This document shows, piece by piece, positions 8,598-15,046 of a stretch of 15,046 nucleotides of DNA. Made by a program: the position numbers and the translations under genes. The notes beneath the pieces are model-generated. The model was given only the letters and a program-made list of their open reading frames with translations, was not told the origin of the DNA and ran no database searches. Within the stretch, counting starts at the first letter, position 1; every line of letters starts with the position of its first letter. The DNA lies in NCBI GenBank assembly GCA_947177115.1, contig CAMWTG010000032.1, positions 1 to 15,046 on the forward strand, given 5' to 3'. The DNA comes from an uncultured Clostridia bacterium. Lineage in GTDB: Bacteria; Bacillota; Clostridia; Oscillospirales; Oscillospiraceae.

Positions 8598-8690
8598 GAA
8601 GCCGTATAGCCGGACCCCTGGGAAAGGGTACGAGGGGCATCCCGTTTGATCCCCTGAACTTTTCTTCGATACGGCTAAAGAAGTAAAAAG
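8598..8690 (+). other. Possible structured RNA (3' region of the gdh operon)
   Basis: AGCCGTAT (8600-8607) is complementary to ATACGGCT (8669-8676). Between them lie two small hairpins, ACCC/GGGT (8614-8629) and AGGGG/CCCCT (8633-8655). CTTTTCTTC (8659-8667) can pair with GAAGTAAAAAG (8680-8690), placing ATACGGCT in its loop, so a pseudoknot is possible. I do not recognise an RNA family, and the strand is assumed from the upstream genes. Confidence 0.3.
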
Positions 8691-8704
8691 AGGTTAGAAA
8701 TTTA

Positions 8705-8741
8705 CCATCCCCAGCCGGCAGGTTTCGCCGGCTGGGGATGG
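8705..8741. other. Long GC-rich perfect hairpin
   Basis: A 15-bp perfect inverted repeat (8705-8719 with 8727-8741) has a 7-base loop. It lies between the gdh operon and the convergent XRE gene. Neither side has a proper T tract, so it is a weak terminator candidate for either strand, or a processing or stability element. It also marks the change to AT-richer DNA. Confidence 0.5.
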
Positions 8742-8858
8742 CTCAATCATCGGGCAAGTCTGCTTTGTTCGTAAAATGTTACTGTGACCAACCTTAAAGA
8801 CATCTTTTTGACGCTCACTATTTTTCGCCATAATAAACTGCCTGCTGTCCTAGGTGCT

Positions 8859-9092
8859 TCACTTTTTCGCCAACTTATCCATCCCCACACCAAGGGCCAC
8901 AGAAATTTTATAAAACGTCTCCACGGAAAAGTTATAGCGTACCTTCTCGCTCTCGATCTGCCGGATGAAATCATGGGACAGCTCCACCATTTCAGCCAGC
9001 TGCGCCGAAGTCAAGCCTTTTTCTTTCCGATATTTTTTAATATTCCTGCGTATTGTATCATAAATCGCATTGTCGAATTCCAATTGTTTCAT
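8859..9092 (-). CDS. Small XRE-family transcriptional regulator
   Basis: I chose the ATG at 9092 (77 residues) with AGGTG seven bases upstream. A GTG at 9104 would add four residues but overlaps the ribosome site. The whole protein is one Cro/C1-type HTH domain (about 12-75): NIKKYRKEKGLTSAQLAEMVELSHDFIRQIESEKVRYNFSVETFYKISVALGV, quoted here in outline as an RKEKGLTSAQLAE first helix pair and SHDFIRQIE recognition region. No effector domain is present, which fits a simple repressor like SinR or phage-type regulators. It is divergent from the WG-repeat gene, and the shared region holds four TGTTAG/CTAACA sites, so it probably represses both. The gene is AT-richer than the gdh operon beside it. 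Confidence 0.87.
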   Translation of the reverse strand: MKQLEFDNAIYDTIRRNIKKYRKEKGLTSAQLAEMVELSHDFIRQIESEKVRYNFSVETFYKISVALGVGMDKLAKK

Positions 9093-9104
9093 AGTAGCTA
9101 TCAC

Positions 9105-9190
9105 CTAACAAAAGTATACACAAGCACCTCTGTCTTGTATGTTAGGTATTAACTAACAAAATGGTTGCATTTCACACTCACTCATGTTAG
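9105..9190. promoter_or_regulatory. Operator set TGTTAG/CTAACA between XRE and WG-repeat genes
   Basis: Four copies alternate in orientation: CTAACA (9105-9110), TGTTAG (9140-9145), CTAACA (9153-9158) and TGTTAG (9185-9190). The middle two form a perfect 6-bp inverted repeat with a 7-base gap. The last overlaps the -10 of the + strand promoter, and the first lies next to the XRE ribosome site, just downstream of a possible - strand -10 (TATACT, 9113-9118). These are the likely binding sites of the adjacent XRE repressor. Confidence 0.6.
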
Positions 9191-9193
9191 AAT
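9165..9193 (+). promoter_or_regulatory. Promoter of the WG-repeat gene
   Basis: TTGCAT (9165-9170), 17 bases, TAGAAT (9188-9193), with the predicted start near 9200. A TGTTAG site overlaps the -10, which fits direct repression. Confidence 0.65.
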
Positions 9194-9243
9194 ACGGATA
9201 TGCAATGTCCGCTACCCGGCACAAAATTTGAGGAGGATGTCAT

Positions 9244-11442
9244 ATGCAAAAGAAACTGCTATCAGTAATCTTAGGGCTTCTATTTGGCCTGTCTCTGCTC
9301 ACTGTCCCGGCTCAAACAGCAGGCGCACAGCCAACGGACCTTTCACAATGGATTCTTGTGGATGATCTTCCTTATGACTCGGCCTATGCGTTGGAAGGAA
9401 ATTATATTTCGGTTGCAATAGATACGGATGGCGATGGGAAAGCAGAAAAGGGACTCATTGACAGCACCGGCAAAGAAATTATTTCTCCGATATATGATTT
9501 TCTTGAAATGTCAGACGGTATGGTTATTGTTGGGCAAGATACAGATAATAATGCTAAAACGGGTGTGAAAAACACAGGCGTTGACAAATATGGTGTTTTT
9601 GACCTCCAAGGGAATCAGGTCGTACCCTTGAAGTATGACCGTATGGAAAATTTTTATGATGGACTGGCCGCAGTTTATATGACCGTGGGCGTGGAAGGCT
9701 CCCTGATCAAGGTAGAAAAAGAACTGGTTGGCTTTATTGATAAAACTGGCAAAGAAGTGATTCCTGTACAATATACAATTAACGAACTTGGCGGTCTGGA
9801 GGTCTGGCAGGGCGATGGTTACAGCTATAGAGCCGGTTTTTCAGACGGCGTTGTCTGCTTATACAAAGACGGCACAGGTAATGGTAAAGTAGAAGTTGTT
9901 ATAGATACACAAGGGAATATCGTTTTTGAGAGGAATCTTGAAAATGGATTTTGCTCCAGTTTCAGGGATGGCTTAGCCATGGTAAGGCTGAACGGTAAAA
10001 AGGGATATATTGATAAGCATGGCAACATGGTCATACCAGCGGAGTATGACATGGCCCATGACTTTTCGGAAGGGTATGCTGTTGTTGGCAAGAAAAATGT
10101 AAACGGAGAAATGTTATATGGCGCAATCGACCAGAAGGGAAATGTTGTTGTGCCGCTCATTTATCATGGGATGACCCCATTCTGTGAAGGCATGGCCCGC
10201 GTCTATAAACAAGATGAAACGAAGAGTACATATGCCAACAAATATGGATTTGTCGATACTACAGGCAAGCTGGTTGTGCCCATGATTTATGCTTCGGCAG
10301 AGAACTACTCCAAGGGTATGGCCGTTGTTTCCGTTGATGATGAAAGGTTTGAAGACTTTCAGAGGAGATATGGCTGCATTGATAAGAGCGGAAATGTCAT
10401 AATCCCTTTGGATTACAGTACAACATTTGAGTTTTCAGATGGTATTGCATATGTTTGTGTTGGCTACCCGTCTGGCGTAAGTTTTGACCGTGACTACCCA
10501 CAACGAATTTATGCCAGATTTAAGGAACTTGGCATAAATTCAGAATGCAGCTGCATTAATGTCACGGGGGAAACAGTCATTTCATTTGGTGATCGCGGCG
10601 AAAATTATTTGAATAGCCCTTTTTCTGGAAAAGTCGGGGTTTATAAAAAGCTTAACGGCAAATATGCCATTATACAGAATCCATGCTACAAAGAGGGCTC
10701 GCAGACAACTACGCCAATAAACACCCCAGAAAAAGCACAGCTAACGGCTGCGCAAACTGCCGCTCCAACCCAATCCACCGTACTTGTCAATGGCAAATCC
10801 ATCTCTTTTGATGCTTATTCTATCAATGATAACAACTATTTCAAACTTCGGGATTTAGCGAAGGCACTTAGCGGAACGGAAAAACAGTTTGAAGTGACTT
10901 GGGACAGAGAGAAACAAGCAATCGATCTGCTCTCCAATAAGCCATATACCGCCGTTGGCGGCGAACTGGCCAAAGGAGACGGTACACGTAAAACCGCACT
11001 GCCTTCGACCTCGGAAATGTTTCTTGACGGAAAAGCGGTGCAGTTGACGGCGTATACGATCAATGGAAACAACTATTTCAAGTTACGGGATATTGGAGAG
11101 ACGTTCGACTTTTTTGTAGATTGGGATGGAGCAAAAAATACCATTATTATCGACACAGCAAATGGCTATACGAATGTTATTAGTGGTTATGAGGTTACTG
11201 AGCCTCTGCCCCAGAATGCCGGAAACAACCCAAATAGTAACGGCGGCGGCACAAGTTACCTGAATGAAGTCAAGTACCTTGACTTTGAAGCCAACGCCTT
11301 AGCATCGAATGCGGGTATGACACTGGCTGAGTGGATTCCTTTGCACGAAGACTACTGTCGTGCACAATGTGAGAAGTATGGTTGGACCGACTGGGACAAG
11401 TACGTAAAAGACAATGTTGAGGCATTTGATCGCTGGCGTTGA
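9244..11442 (+). CDS. Exported WG-repeat protein with two stalk domains
   Basis: The ATG at 9244 follows GAGGAGG by seven bases. The 732-residue protein opens with a Sec signal peptide (MQKK, a hydrophobic core, likely cut after AGA near residue 28). From about residue 70 to 405 it has seven or eight WG/KWG-type repeats of the form YGxIDxxGNxVIPxxYD...FSDGxAxV. These are beta-rich repeats of unknown function, often surface-located. A Gln/Ala/Thr/Pro-rich linker (about 485-510) follows, then two copper-amine-oxidase-N-like 'stalk' domains (about 511-560 and 590-640; VNGKSISFDAYSINDNNYFK and the related second copy). The tail (about 670-732) is Trp/Tyr-rich and unrecognised. The gene is visibly AT-richer than its neighbours, suggesting transfer. 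The XRE gene upstream probably controls it. The role is unknown; surface or envelope binding is likely. Confidence 0.88.
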   Translation: MQKKLLSVILGLLFGLSLLTVPAQTAGAQPTDLSQWILVDDLPYDSAYALEGNYISVAIDTDGDGKAEKGLIDSTGKEIISPIYDFLEMSDGMVIVGQDTDNNAKTGVKNTGVDKYGVFDLQGNQVVPLKYDRMENFYDGLAAVYMTVGVEGSLIKVEKELVGFIDKTGKEVIPVQYTINELGGLEVWQGDGYSYRAGFSDGVVCLYKDGTGNGKVEVVIDTQGNIVFERNLENGFCSSFRDGLAMVRLNGKKGYIDKHGNMVIPAEYDMAHDFSEGYAVVGKKNVNGEMLYGAIDQKGNVVVPLIYHGMTPFCEGMARVYKQDETKSTYANKYGFVDTTGKLVVPMIYASAENYSKGMAVVSVDDERFEDFQRRYGCIDKSGNVIIPLDYSTTFEFSDGIAYVCVGYPSGVSFDRDYPQRIYARFKELGINSECSCINVTGETVISFGDRGENYLNSPFSGKVGVYKKLNGKYAIIQNPCYKEGSQTTTPINTPEKAQLTAAQTAAPTQSTVLVNGKSISFDAYSINDNNYFKLRDLAKALSGTEKQFEVTWDREKQAIDLLSNKPYTAVGGELAKGDGTRKTALPSTSEMFLDGKAVQLTAYTINGNNYFKLRDIGETFDFFVDWDGAKNTIIIDTANGYTNVISGYEVTEPLPQNAGNNPNSNGGGTSYLNEVKYLDFEANALASNAGMTLAEWIPLHEDYCRAQCEKYGWTDWDKYVKDNVEAFDRWR

Positions 11443-11444
11443 GG

Positions 11445-11564
11445 CTATTTCACAATTTCCGCACGGGATAAAACCGGCAGCCTGCCCCAATCGTTTTCCG
11501 CGTCCAGTTTCCCATACGGAAACCCAAAATCCGCTATCCTCAGCTGGGTATTGTCCTGATACAT
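11445..11564 (-). pseudogene. N-terminal remnant of a DDE transposase
   Basis: The ATG at 11564 follows GGGGAGG at normal distance and opens a 39-residue frame, MYQDNTQLRIADFGFPYGKL and on to ENDWGRLPVLSRAEIVK. The 'FGxPYGGKLxxxNxWxxLxxxIPWxEI' start is typical of the N-terminal region of IS5/IS1182-like transposases in Clostridia. The frame ends at a stop only two bases from the WG-repeat gene stop, and the catalytic body of several hundred residues is absent. This is therefore the scar of an insertion sequence whose remainder was lost or replaced by the islet. The frame stays open upstream to about 11654, but the ribosome site favours 11564. The family assignment is from memory of the motif and is moderate. 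Confidence 0.6.
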
Positions 11565-11654
11565 CCTGCTCCGCCTCCCCATAAGTGCAAGCTGTTTTCT
11601 CAATTCTCTTGCATCTATTGTATCATATTTCTGCTCATGTTGCTCGTATTCCAA

Positions 11655-11761
11655 GCGGTTTGTGGCTGCGAAGCAGACCCTATGTAACAGAAGCTCCCAC
11701 CGCGGGCGTTCCTCGCTTGCGGTGGGGGCTTTGCCGTTTTGGGAATTTGTTCAGATTATGA
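11655..11761 (+). other. Intergenic stretch with hairpin and T-rich tail
   Basis: No gene is visible. A 12-bp stem with one wobble pair (11692-11703 with 11719-11730) has an inner GCG/CGC pair and is followed by TTTGCCGTTTT. It may be a terminator, or part of the end of the old insertion sequence. No clear matching inverted repeat was found elsewhere in the window. Confidence 0.4.
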
Positions 11762-11790
11762 TTGACAGCCGTGGAGAAACCTCGTATTAT
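11762..11790 (+). promoter_or_regulatory. Promoter of the galactosidase operon
   Basis: A consensus TTGACA (11762-11767), exactly 17 bases, and TATTAT (11785-11790). The start is expected near 11797, giving a leader of about 136 bases before the GH36 gene. Confidence 0.82.
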
Positions 11791-11806
11791 CGTGGTAGCA
11801 GCCATT

Positions 11807-11917
11807 GTATGACCGGCATGCTTGCTGCGGACCGCCCGGGGCCGTCCCTTTTGCTGTTTCTCCGGTATGCCGGCCATACGAGTGCGCATCCAGCGGCGGC
11901 GCCGCCGAAATTTTTTT
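11807..11917 (+). promoter_or_regulatory. Structured leader with terminator-like hairpin (possible attenuator)
   Basis: The first part pairs 11807-11821 with 11865-11879 (15 positions, one mismatch, one wobble). Within the enclosed loop is a second hairpin, GGACCGCC/GGCCGTCC (11829-11847). Then the palindrome CGGCGGCGCCGCCG (11894-11907) is followed by AAA and seven T (11911-11917), four bases before the ribosome site of the GH36 gene. This layout resembles an attenuator or riboswitch-like leader. No known ligand class is recognised. Confidence 0.45.
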
Positions 11918-11932
11918 ATTAAAGGAGCGTTT

Positions 11933-14119
11933 ATGGGCATCTTTTATAATCAACAGGAGCGGGTATTCCGTCTGGATACCCCTGGCTCCACCTACCTTAT
12001 CAATATTGTGGATGAGGAGGGCTTTCTGTGCCACGCCTACTATGGCCGGCGCATCCCCGATGACAACATGGCGTATCTGCTGCGCCTGAATCCCGTGGGC
12101 GGCCCCTTTAAGACCAGCGGCCAGCAGGCATCCTTCCTGGATCAGCTGCCGGTGGAGTATTCCGGCCACGGGTTGGGAGACTTCCGGGAGAGCTGCCTGC
12201 GCGTGGAGACGGAGGAGGGCTACCGTTCCTGCGGCTTGACCTATCTGTCCCACAGGATCTACGGCGGCAAGCCCGCTCTGCCGGGCCTGCCCGCAACCTT
12301 CGGCGGCGAGGGGGATTGTACCACCCTGGAGCTGCGCTGCCATGACCGGTATCTGGACCTGGAGGTCTGCCTGCTGTACACCGCTTTTGAGAAGCTGGAC
12401 GTGATCTGCCGCAGCGCCCGGATCGAGAACCGCGGGGAGAAGCCCGTCACCCTCACCGCCGCCCTCTCCGCCTGCCTGGACATGGACAACCGGGACTTCG
12501 ACCTCATCACCCTCCACGGCAGCTGGGCCTATGAGCGGATGATCAACCGCCGCCCCGTGGCCTGGGGCAAGCAGGGGGTCTCCTCCCTGCGGGGCATCTC
12601 CTCCCACCACGAGCAGCCCTTCCTGGCCCTGGCGGAGCACGCCGCCACCCAGGACCAGGGACAGGTCTACGCCATGCATCTGGTCTACTCCGGCAACTTC
12701 CTGGCCCAGGTGGAGATGACCCAGCAGGAGCTGCTCCGGGCGGTCATTGGCATCCACCCCCAGGATTTTGCCTGGAAGCTGGACCCCGGCGGGAGCTTCC
12801 AGACCCCGGAGGCGGTGCTGGCCTACTCCCACACGGGCCTGGACGGCATGACCCACGCCCTCCACGACCTCTACCGGAACCATCTTATCCGGGGCCCCTG
12901 GCGGGACAAGCCCCGGCCTTCCCTGGTGAACAACTGGGAGGCGACCTATTTTAACTTTGATACGGAGAAGCTTCTGGATATCGCCCGCACCGCCGCCGGG
13001 CGGGGCGTGGAGATGCTGGTGCTGGACGATGGCTGGTTCGGCTGCCGGGATACGGATACCAACAGCCTGGGAGACTGGTTCGTCAACGAAAAGAAGCTGC
13101 CCGGCGGACTGAAATATCTGGCGGACGAGATCAACAAGCTGGGCATGAAGTTTGGTCTGTGGGTGGAGCCGGAGATGGTGTGCCCGGACTCCGAGCTGTA
13201 CCGGGCCCATCCGGACTACGCCCTCCAGATCCCCGGCCGGCCCCCCATGCTTTCCAGGACCCAGCTGGTGCTGGACTTCTCCCGGCAGGAGGTCCGGGAC
13301 TGCGTCTACAGCCAGCTCCACAAGGTGCTGTCCTCCGCTAACATCGAGTATATCAAGTGGGACATGAACCGGGCCTTGACGGATGTATCCAGCCTCTGCC
13401 TGGACGCGGACCGGCAGGGGGAGCTGTTCCACCGGTACGTACTGGGGGTCTACGACCTGCAGGAGCGGCTGCTGCGGGACTTCCCCAACCTGCTGCTGGA
13501 GAACTGCTGCAGCGGCGGCGGGCGGTTCGACCCGGGCATGCTGTACTACAGCCCCCAGATCTGGACCTCCGACAACACCGATGCCATCGACCGCCTGCGC
13601 ATCCAGGAAGGCACGGCCCTCATCTACCCCCTGTCCACCATGGGGGCCCATGTGGCCGCCTGCCCCAGCCACACCAACGGGCGGGTGACCCCCTTCGATA
13701 CGAGAGGACTGGTGTCTCTGCCGGGGTGCTTCGGGTATGAGCTGGACCTGACCAAGCTGACGGAGGAGGAGCTGGACATGATCCCCGGCCAGCTGGAAAA
13801 TTACCGGAAGTACGGCCCCGTGTTCCACGATGGCGACTACTACCGCCTGGCCTCCTACGGCGGGAACGGGGAGTACGATGCCCTTATGGCCGTCACCAAG
13901 GACAAGAGGACCGCCGTCATTGACTATGTCCACGTCATGAGCCGGCGGCGGCGGCGGAGCGTACTGCTGCCCCTGCGGGGCCTGGATGGGGAGACGCGCT
14001 ACCGTTCCAGCGAGACCGGCGAGGTCCGTTCCGGCGCGGGATGGATGTACGGCGGACTGCTGCTGCCCGAGATGAAGGGCGATTTCACAGGGAAACTGAT
14101 CGTATTGGAGGCCGTATGA
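11933..14119 (+). CDS. GH36 alpha-galactosidase
   Basis: The ATG at 11933 follows AAAGGAG by five bases. A longer open frame upstream crosses the leader hairpins and lacks a ribosome site. The 728-residue length is normal for bacterial GH36 tetramers. The N-terminal beta-sandwich is followed by the barrel with LVLDDGWFG, the nucleophile Asp477 in YIKWDMNR, CCSGGGRFDPG and the acid/base Asp547 in TSDNTDAID. These correspond to the known pair in Geobacillus AgaA/AgaB (478/548). It should release terminal alpha-1,6-galactose from melibiose, raffinose and stachyose. There is no signal peptide, so it acts in the cytoplasm on imported sugar. Its stop overlaps the start of the GH2 beta-galactosidase, forming a galactoside-use operon. 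Confidence 0.97.
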   Translation: MGIFYNQQERVFRLDTPGSTYLINIVDEEGFLCHAYYGRRIPDDNMAYLLRLNPVGGPFKTSGQQASFLDQLPVEYSGHGLGDFRESCLRVETEEGYRSCGLTYLSHRIYGGKPALPGLPATFGGEGDCTTLELRCHDRYLDLEVCLLYTAFEKLDVICRSARIENRGEKPVTLTAALSACLDMDNRDFDLITLHGSWAYERMINRRPVAWGKQGVSSLRGISSHHEQPFLALAEHAATQDQGQVYAMHLVYSGNFLAQVEMTQQELLRAVIGIHPQDFAWKLDPGGSFQTPEAVLAYSHTGLDGMTHALHDLYRNHLIRGPWRDKPRPSLVNNWEATYFNFDTEKLLDIARTAAGRGVEMLVLDDGWFGCRDTDTNSLGDWFVNEKKLPGGLKYLADEINKLGMKFGLWVEPEMVCPDSELYRAHPDYALQIPGRPPMLSRTQLVLDFSRQEVRDCVYSQLHKVLSSANIEYIKWDMNRALTDVSSLCLDADRQGELFHRYVLGVYDLQERLLRDFPNLLLENCCSGGGRFDPGMLYYSPQIWTSDNTDAIDRLRIQEGTALIYPLSTMGAHVAACPSHTNGRVTPFDTRGLVSLPGCFGYELDLTKLTEEELDMIPGQLENYRKYGPVFHDGDYYRLASYGGNGEYDALMAVTKDKRTAVIDYVHVMSRRRRRSVLLPLRGLDGETRYRSSETGEVRSGAGWMYGGLLLPEMKGDFTGKLIVLEAV

Positions 14120-14976
14120 GGGAATTTGACTATGAACTGACCAAGTCCCCGGAATTTTTCCAGGACCACCGGGAACCGCCCCACTCCGACCATCTCTATA
14201 CCCTGGCGGACGGCTCGGATCCTCGGTTTTCCCTCAATGGGGACTGGTTTTTCCACTACGGGCCGAACTATAAGGAGACCGTCCCCGCCTTCTTTGCCCC
14301 CAGCATGGACTGCCGGGGCTGGGACACCATCCCTGTGCCGTCCCACATCCAGCTCCAGGGCTACGGCCATCCCCAGTACGTGAATACCCAGTACCCCTGG
14401 GATGGCTGCGAAGACGTGAGGCCGGGGGAGGTCCCGGAGGAATTTAATCCGGTAGGCAGCTATGTAAAGTATTTCACCCTGCCGGAGCGTTTTGCCGGAA
14501 AGCGGGTGTTTATCTCCTTCCAGGGGGCGGAGAGCGGTCTTGCGGTGTGGTGCAATGGTCAGTACGTAGGCTACGGCGAGGACGGCTTCACCCCCTCGGA
14601 ATTCGAGCTGACAGACTATCTGATCCCCGGCGAGAACAAACTGGCCGCCCAGGTGTTCCGCTATACCAACGCCAGCTGGATGGAGGATCAGGACTTCTTC
14701 CGGTTCTCCGGCATCTTCCGGGAGGTATATCTGTACGCCGTCCCGGAGGTGCATGTCCGGGATTTAAAGATCACAACGCCTTTGAGCGATGATTTTGCCT
14801 CTGGCGAAGTACGTATTGCCATGGAGGCCACGGGCAGGGGCTCCGCCCGATGCCGCCTGTACGATGGGGACGCGCTGGCTGCGGAGGTCTCGGTTGTTCT
14901 GGGAAAGGAGGCAGTCCTGCCGGTAAAAGCGCCCCGGCTGTGGAGCGCGGAGCGGCCTGAACTGTACCGGGTGTAG
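14116..14976 (+). pseudogene. lacZ: GH2 beta-galactosidase, truncated N-terminal part
   Basis: The ATG at 14116 overlaps the GH36 stop (ATGA), with GGAGG four bases upstream. The 286 visible residues begin like long LacZ-type enzymes (FFQDHREPPHSDHLY, SLNGDWFFHY, WDTIPVPSHIQLQGYG, NTQYPW). They contain the GH2 sugar-binding jelly-roll (about 40-220: VGSYVKYFTLPE, ISFQGAESGLAVWCNGQYVG, NKLAAQVFRY, FRFSGIFREVYLYA) and most of the following immunoglobulin-like domain (about 220-286, ending LWSAERPELYRV). The normal protein is about 1000 residues, and the TIM barrel with both catalytic Glu residues is missing. After GTG at 14971 the coding pattern stops at a TAG and runs into AT-rich DNA. It cannot be active as seen. 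It may be interrupted by an insertion that continues past the window, or be a misassembly. Confidence 0.85.
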
Positions 14977-15046
14977 ATCTAGGTTTTCGCCCAATCATTA
15001 AAAAAAAAAAAAAACATTAACGAACATGCCGGTTTGAGGCGGTTCG
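14974..15046. other. Non-coding junction with a 15-A tract
   Basis: The last 73 bases do not continue the beta-galactosidase in any frame. They hold a TAGATCTA palindrome (14974-14981), a run of 15 A (15000-15014) bracketed by CATTA and CATTAA, and no recognisable gene or terminal repeat. They could be the edge of an inserted element or a contig-end artefact. Confidence 0.5.

Noticed and set aside
8598..8690. Group II intron domain V, hammerhead or HDV-like ribozyme
   Set aside because: The GCCGTAT/ATACGGC pairing is reminiscent, but the loop is far too long for domain V, the hammerhead core CTGATGA/GAAA is absent, and the strand order does not match HDV.
8705..8741. Ordinary Rho-independent terminator
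   Set aside because: No T tract follows the stem on either strand, so it is listed only as a hairpin.
8694..8831. 45-codon frame on the - strand starting MAKNSERQKDVFKVGHSN
   Set aside because: It has only a weak ribosome site, passes straight through the perfect 15-bp hairpin, and matches no family I know. It could be a small gene after the XRE gene, but support is too thin.
11692..11730. IS200/IS605-type end hairpin
   Set aside because: It is a GC-rich hairpin near a transposase scar, but no TnpA/TnpB remnant or partner end is visible and the scar looks like another family.
11756..13933. Very long open frame antisense to the alpha-galactosidase
   Set aside because: It is a by-product of GC-rich codon use: Gly/Val/Gln/His-rich, no family motif, no ribosome site, and it lies opposite a gene with intact catalytic residues.

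Overview
The window looks like a chromosomal stretch from a GC-rich gut Clostridia species, probably of the Oscillospiraceae/Flavonifractor type. This is inferred from strong AAGGAGG ribosome sites, Firmicutes -35/-10 promoters, a lipoprotein with a DUF4358-like domain, an NAD-type GDH copy resembling the Clostridium symbiosum enzyme, and protein families common in that group. No rRNA, tRNA or CRISPR array was seen.

Left part (1-5600): the 3' end of an unrecognised gene and a metallo-beta-lactamase-fold hydrolase on the + strand end at a strong terminator. A - strand operon follows: an XRE-HTH/AbrB fusion regulator, an ABC ATPase and an ABC-2 permease, with overlapping genes. Divergent from it is a lipoprotein with a DUF4358-like domain, an acidic Pro-Glu linker and a transglutaminase-like domain. 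A bidirectional hairpin separates this from a convergent phosphoribosyltransferase gene.

Centre (5601-8741): two glutamate dehydrogenase genes lie in tandem with 16 bases between them. The first is a complete NADP-type GdhA. The second is full length but has Ala where the catalytic Lys should be (residue 125), and has also changed a nicotinamide-contacting Thr and the Asn of the NAGG motif. It keeps the residues that hold the glutamate carboxylates. It therefore looks like a non-catalytic, possibly regulatory, partner subunit, and it is the most interesting item in the window. Three AGACAA/TTGTCT half-sites spaced one helical turn apart sit upstream of the gdhA promoter. Downstream of the pair is a possible structured RNA and a long GC-rich hairpin.

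Islet (about 8742-11650): a visibly AT-richer segment carries a small XRE repressor and a divergent exported protein with WG-type repeats and two stalk domains, sharing a control region with four TGTTAG/CTAACA sites. It abuts the N-terminal remnant of a transposase, which suggests horizontal acquisition.

Right part (11660-15046): a sugar operon with a TTGACA-17-TATTAT promoter, a structured leader ending in a terminator-like GC hairpin plus T7, a GH36 alpha-galactosidase, and a GH2 beta-galactosidase that starts at an ATGA overlap. The GH2 frame breaks after 286 codons, before its catalytic barrel, and runs into non-coding sequence with a 15-A tract. This is either a real disruption or an assembly/contig-end artefact.
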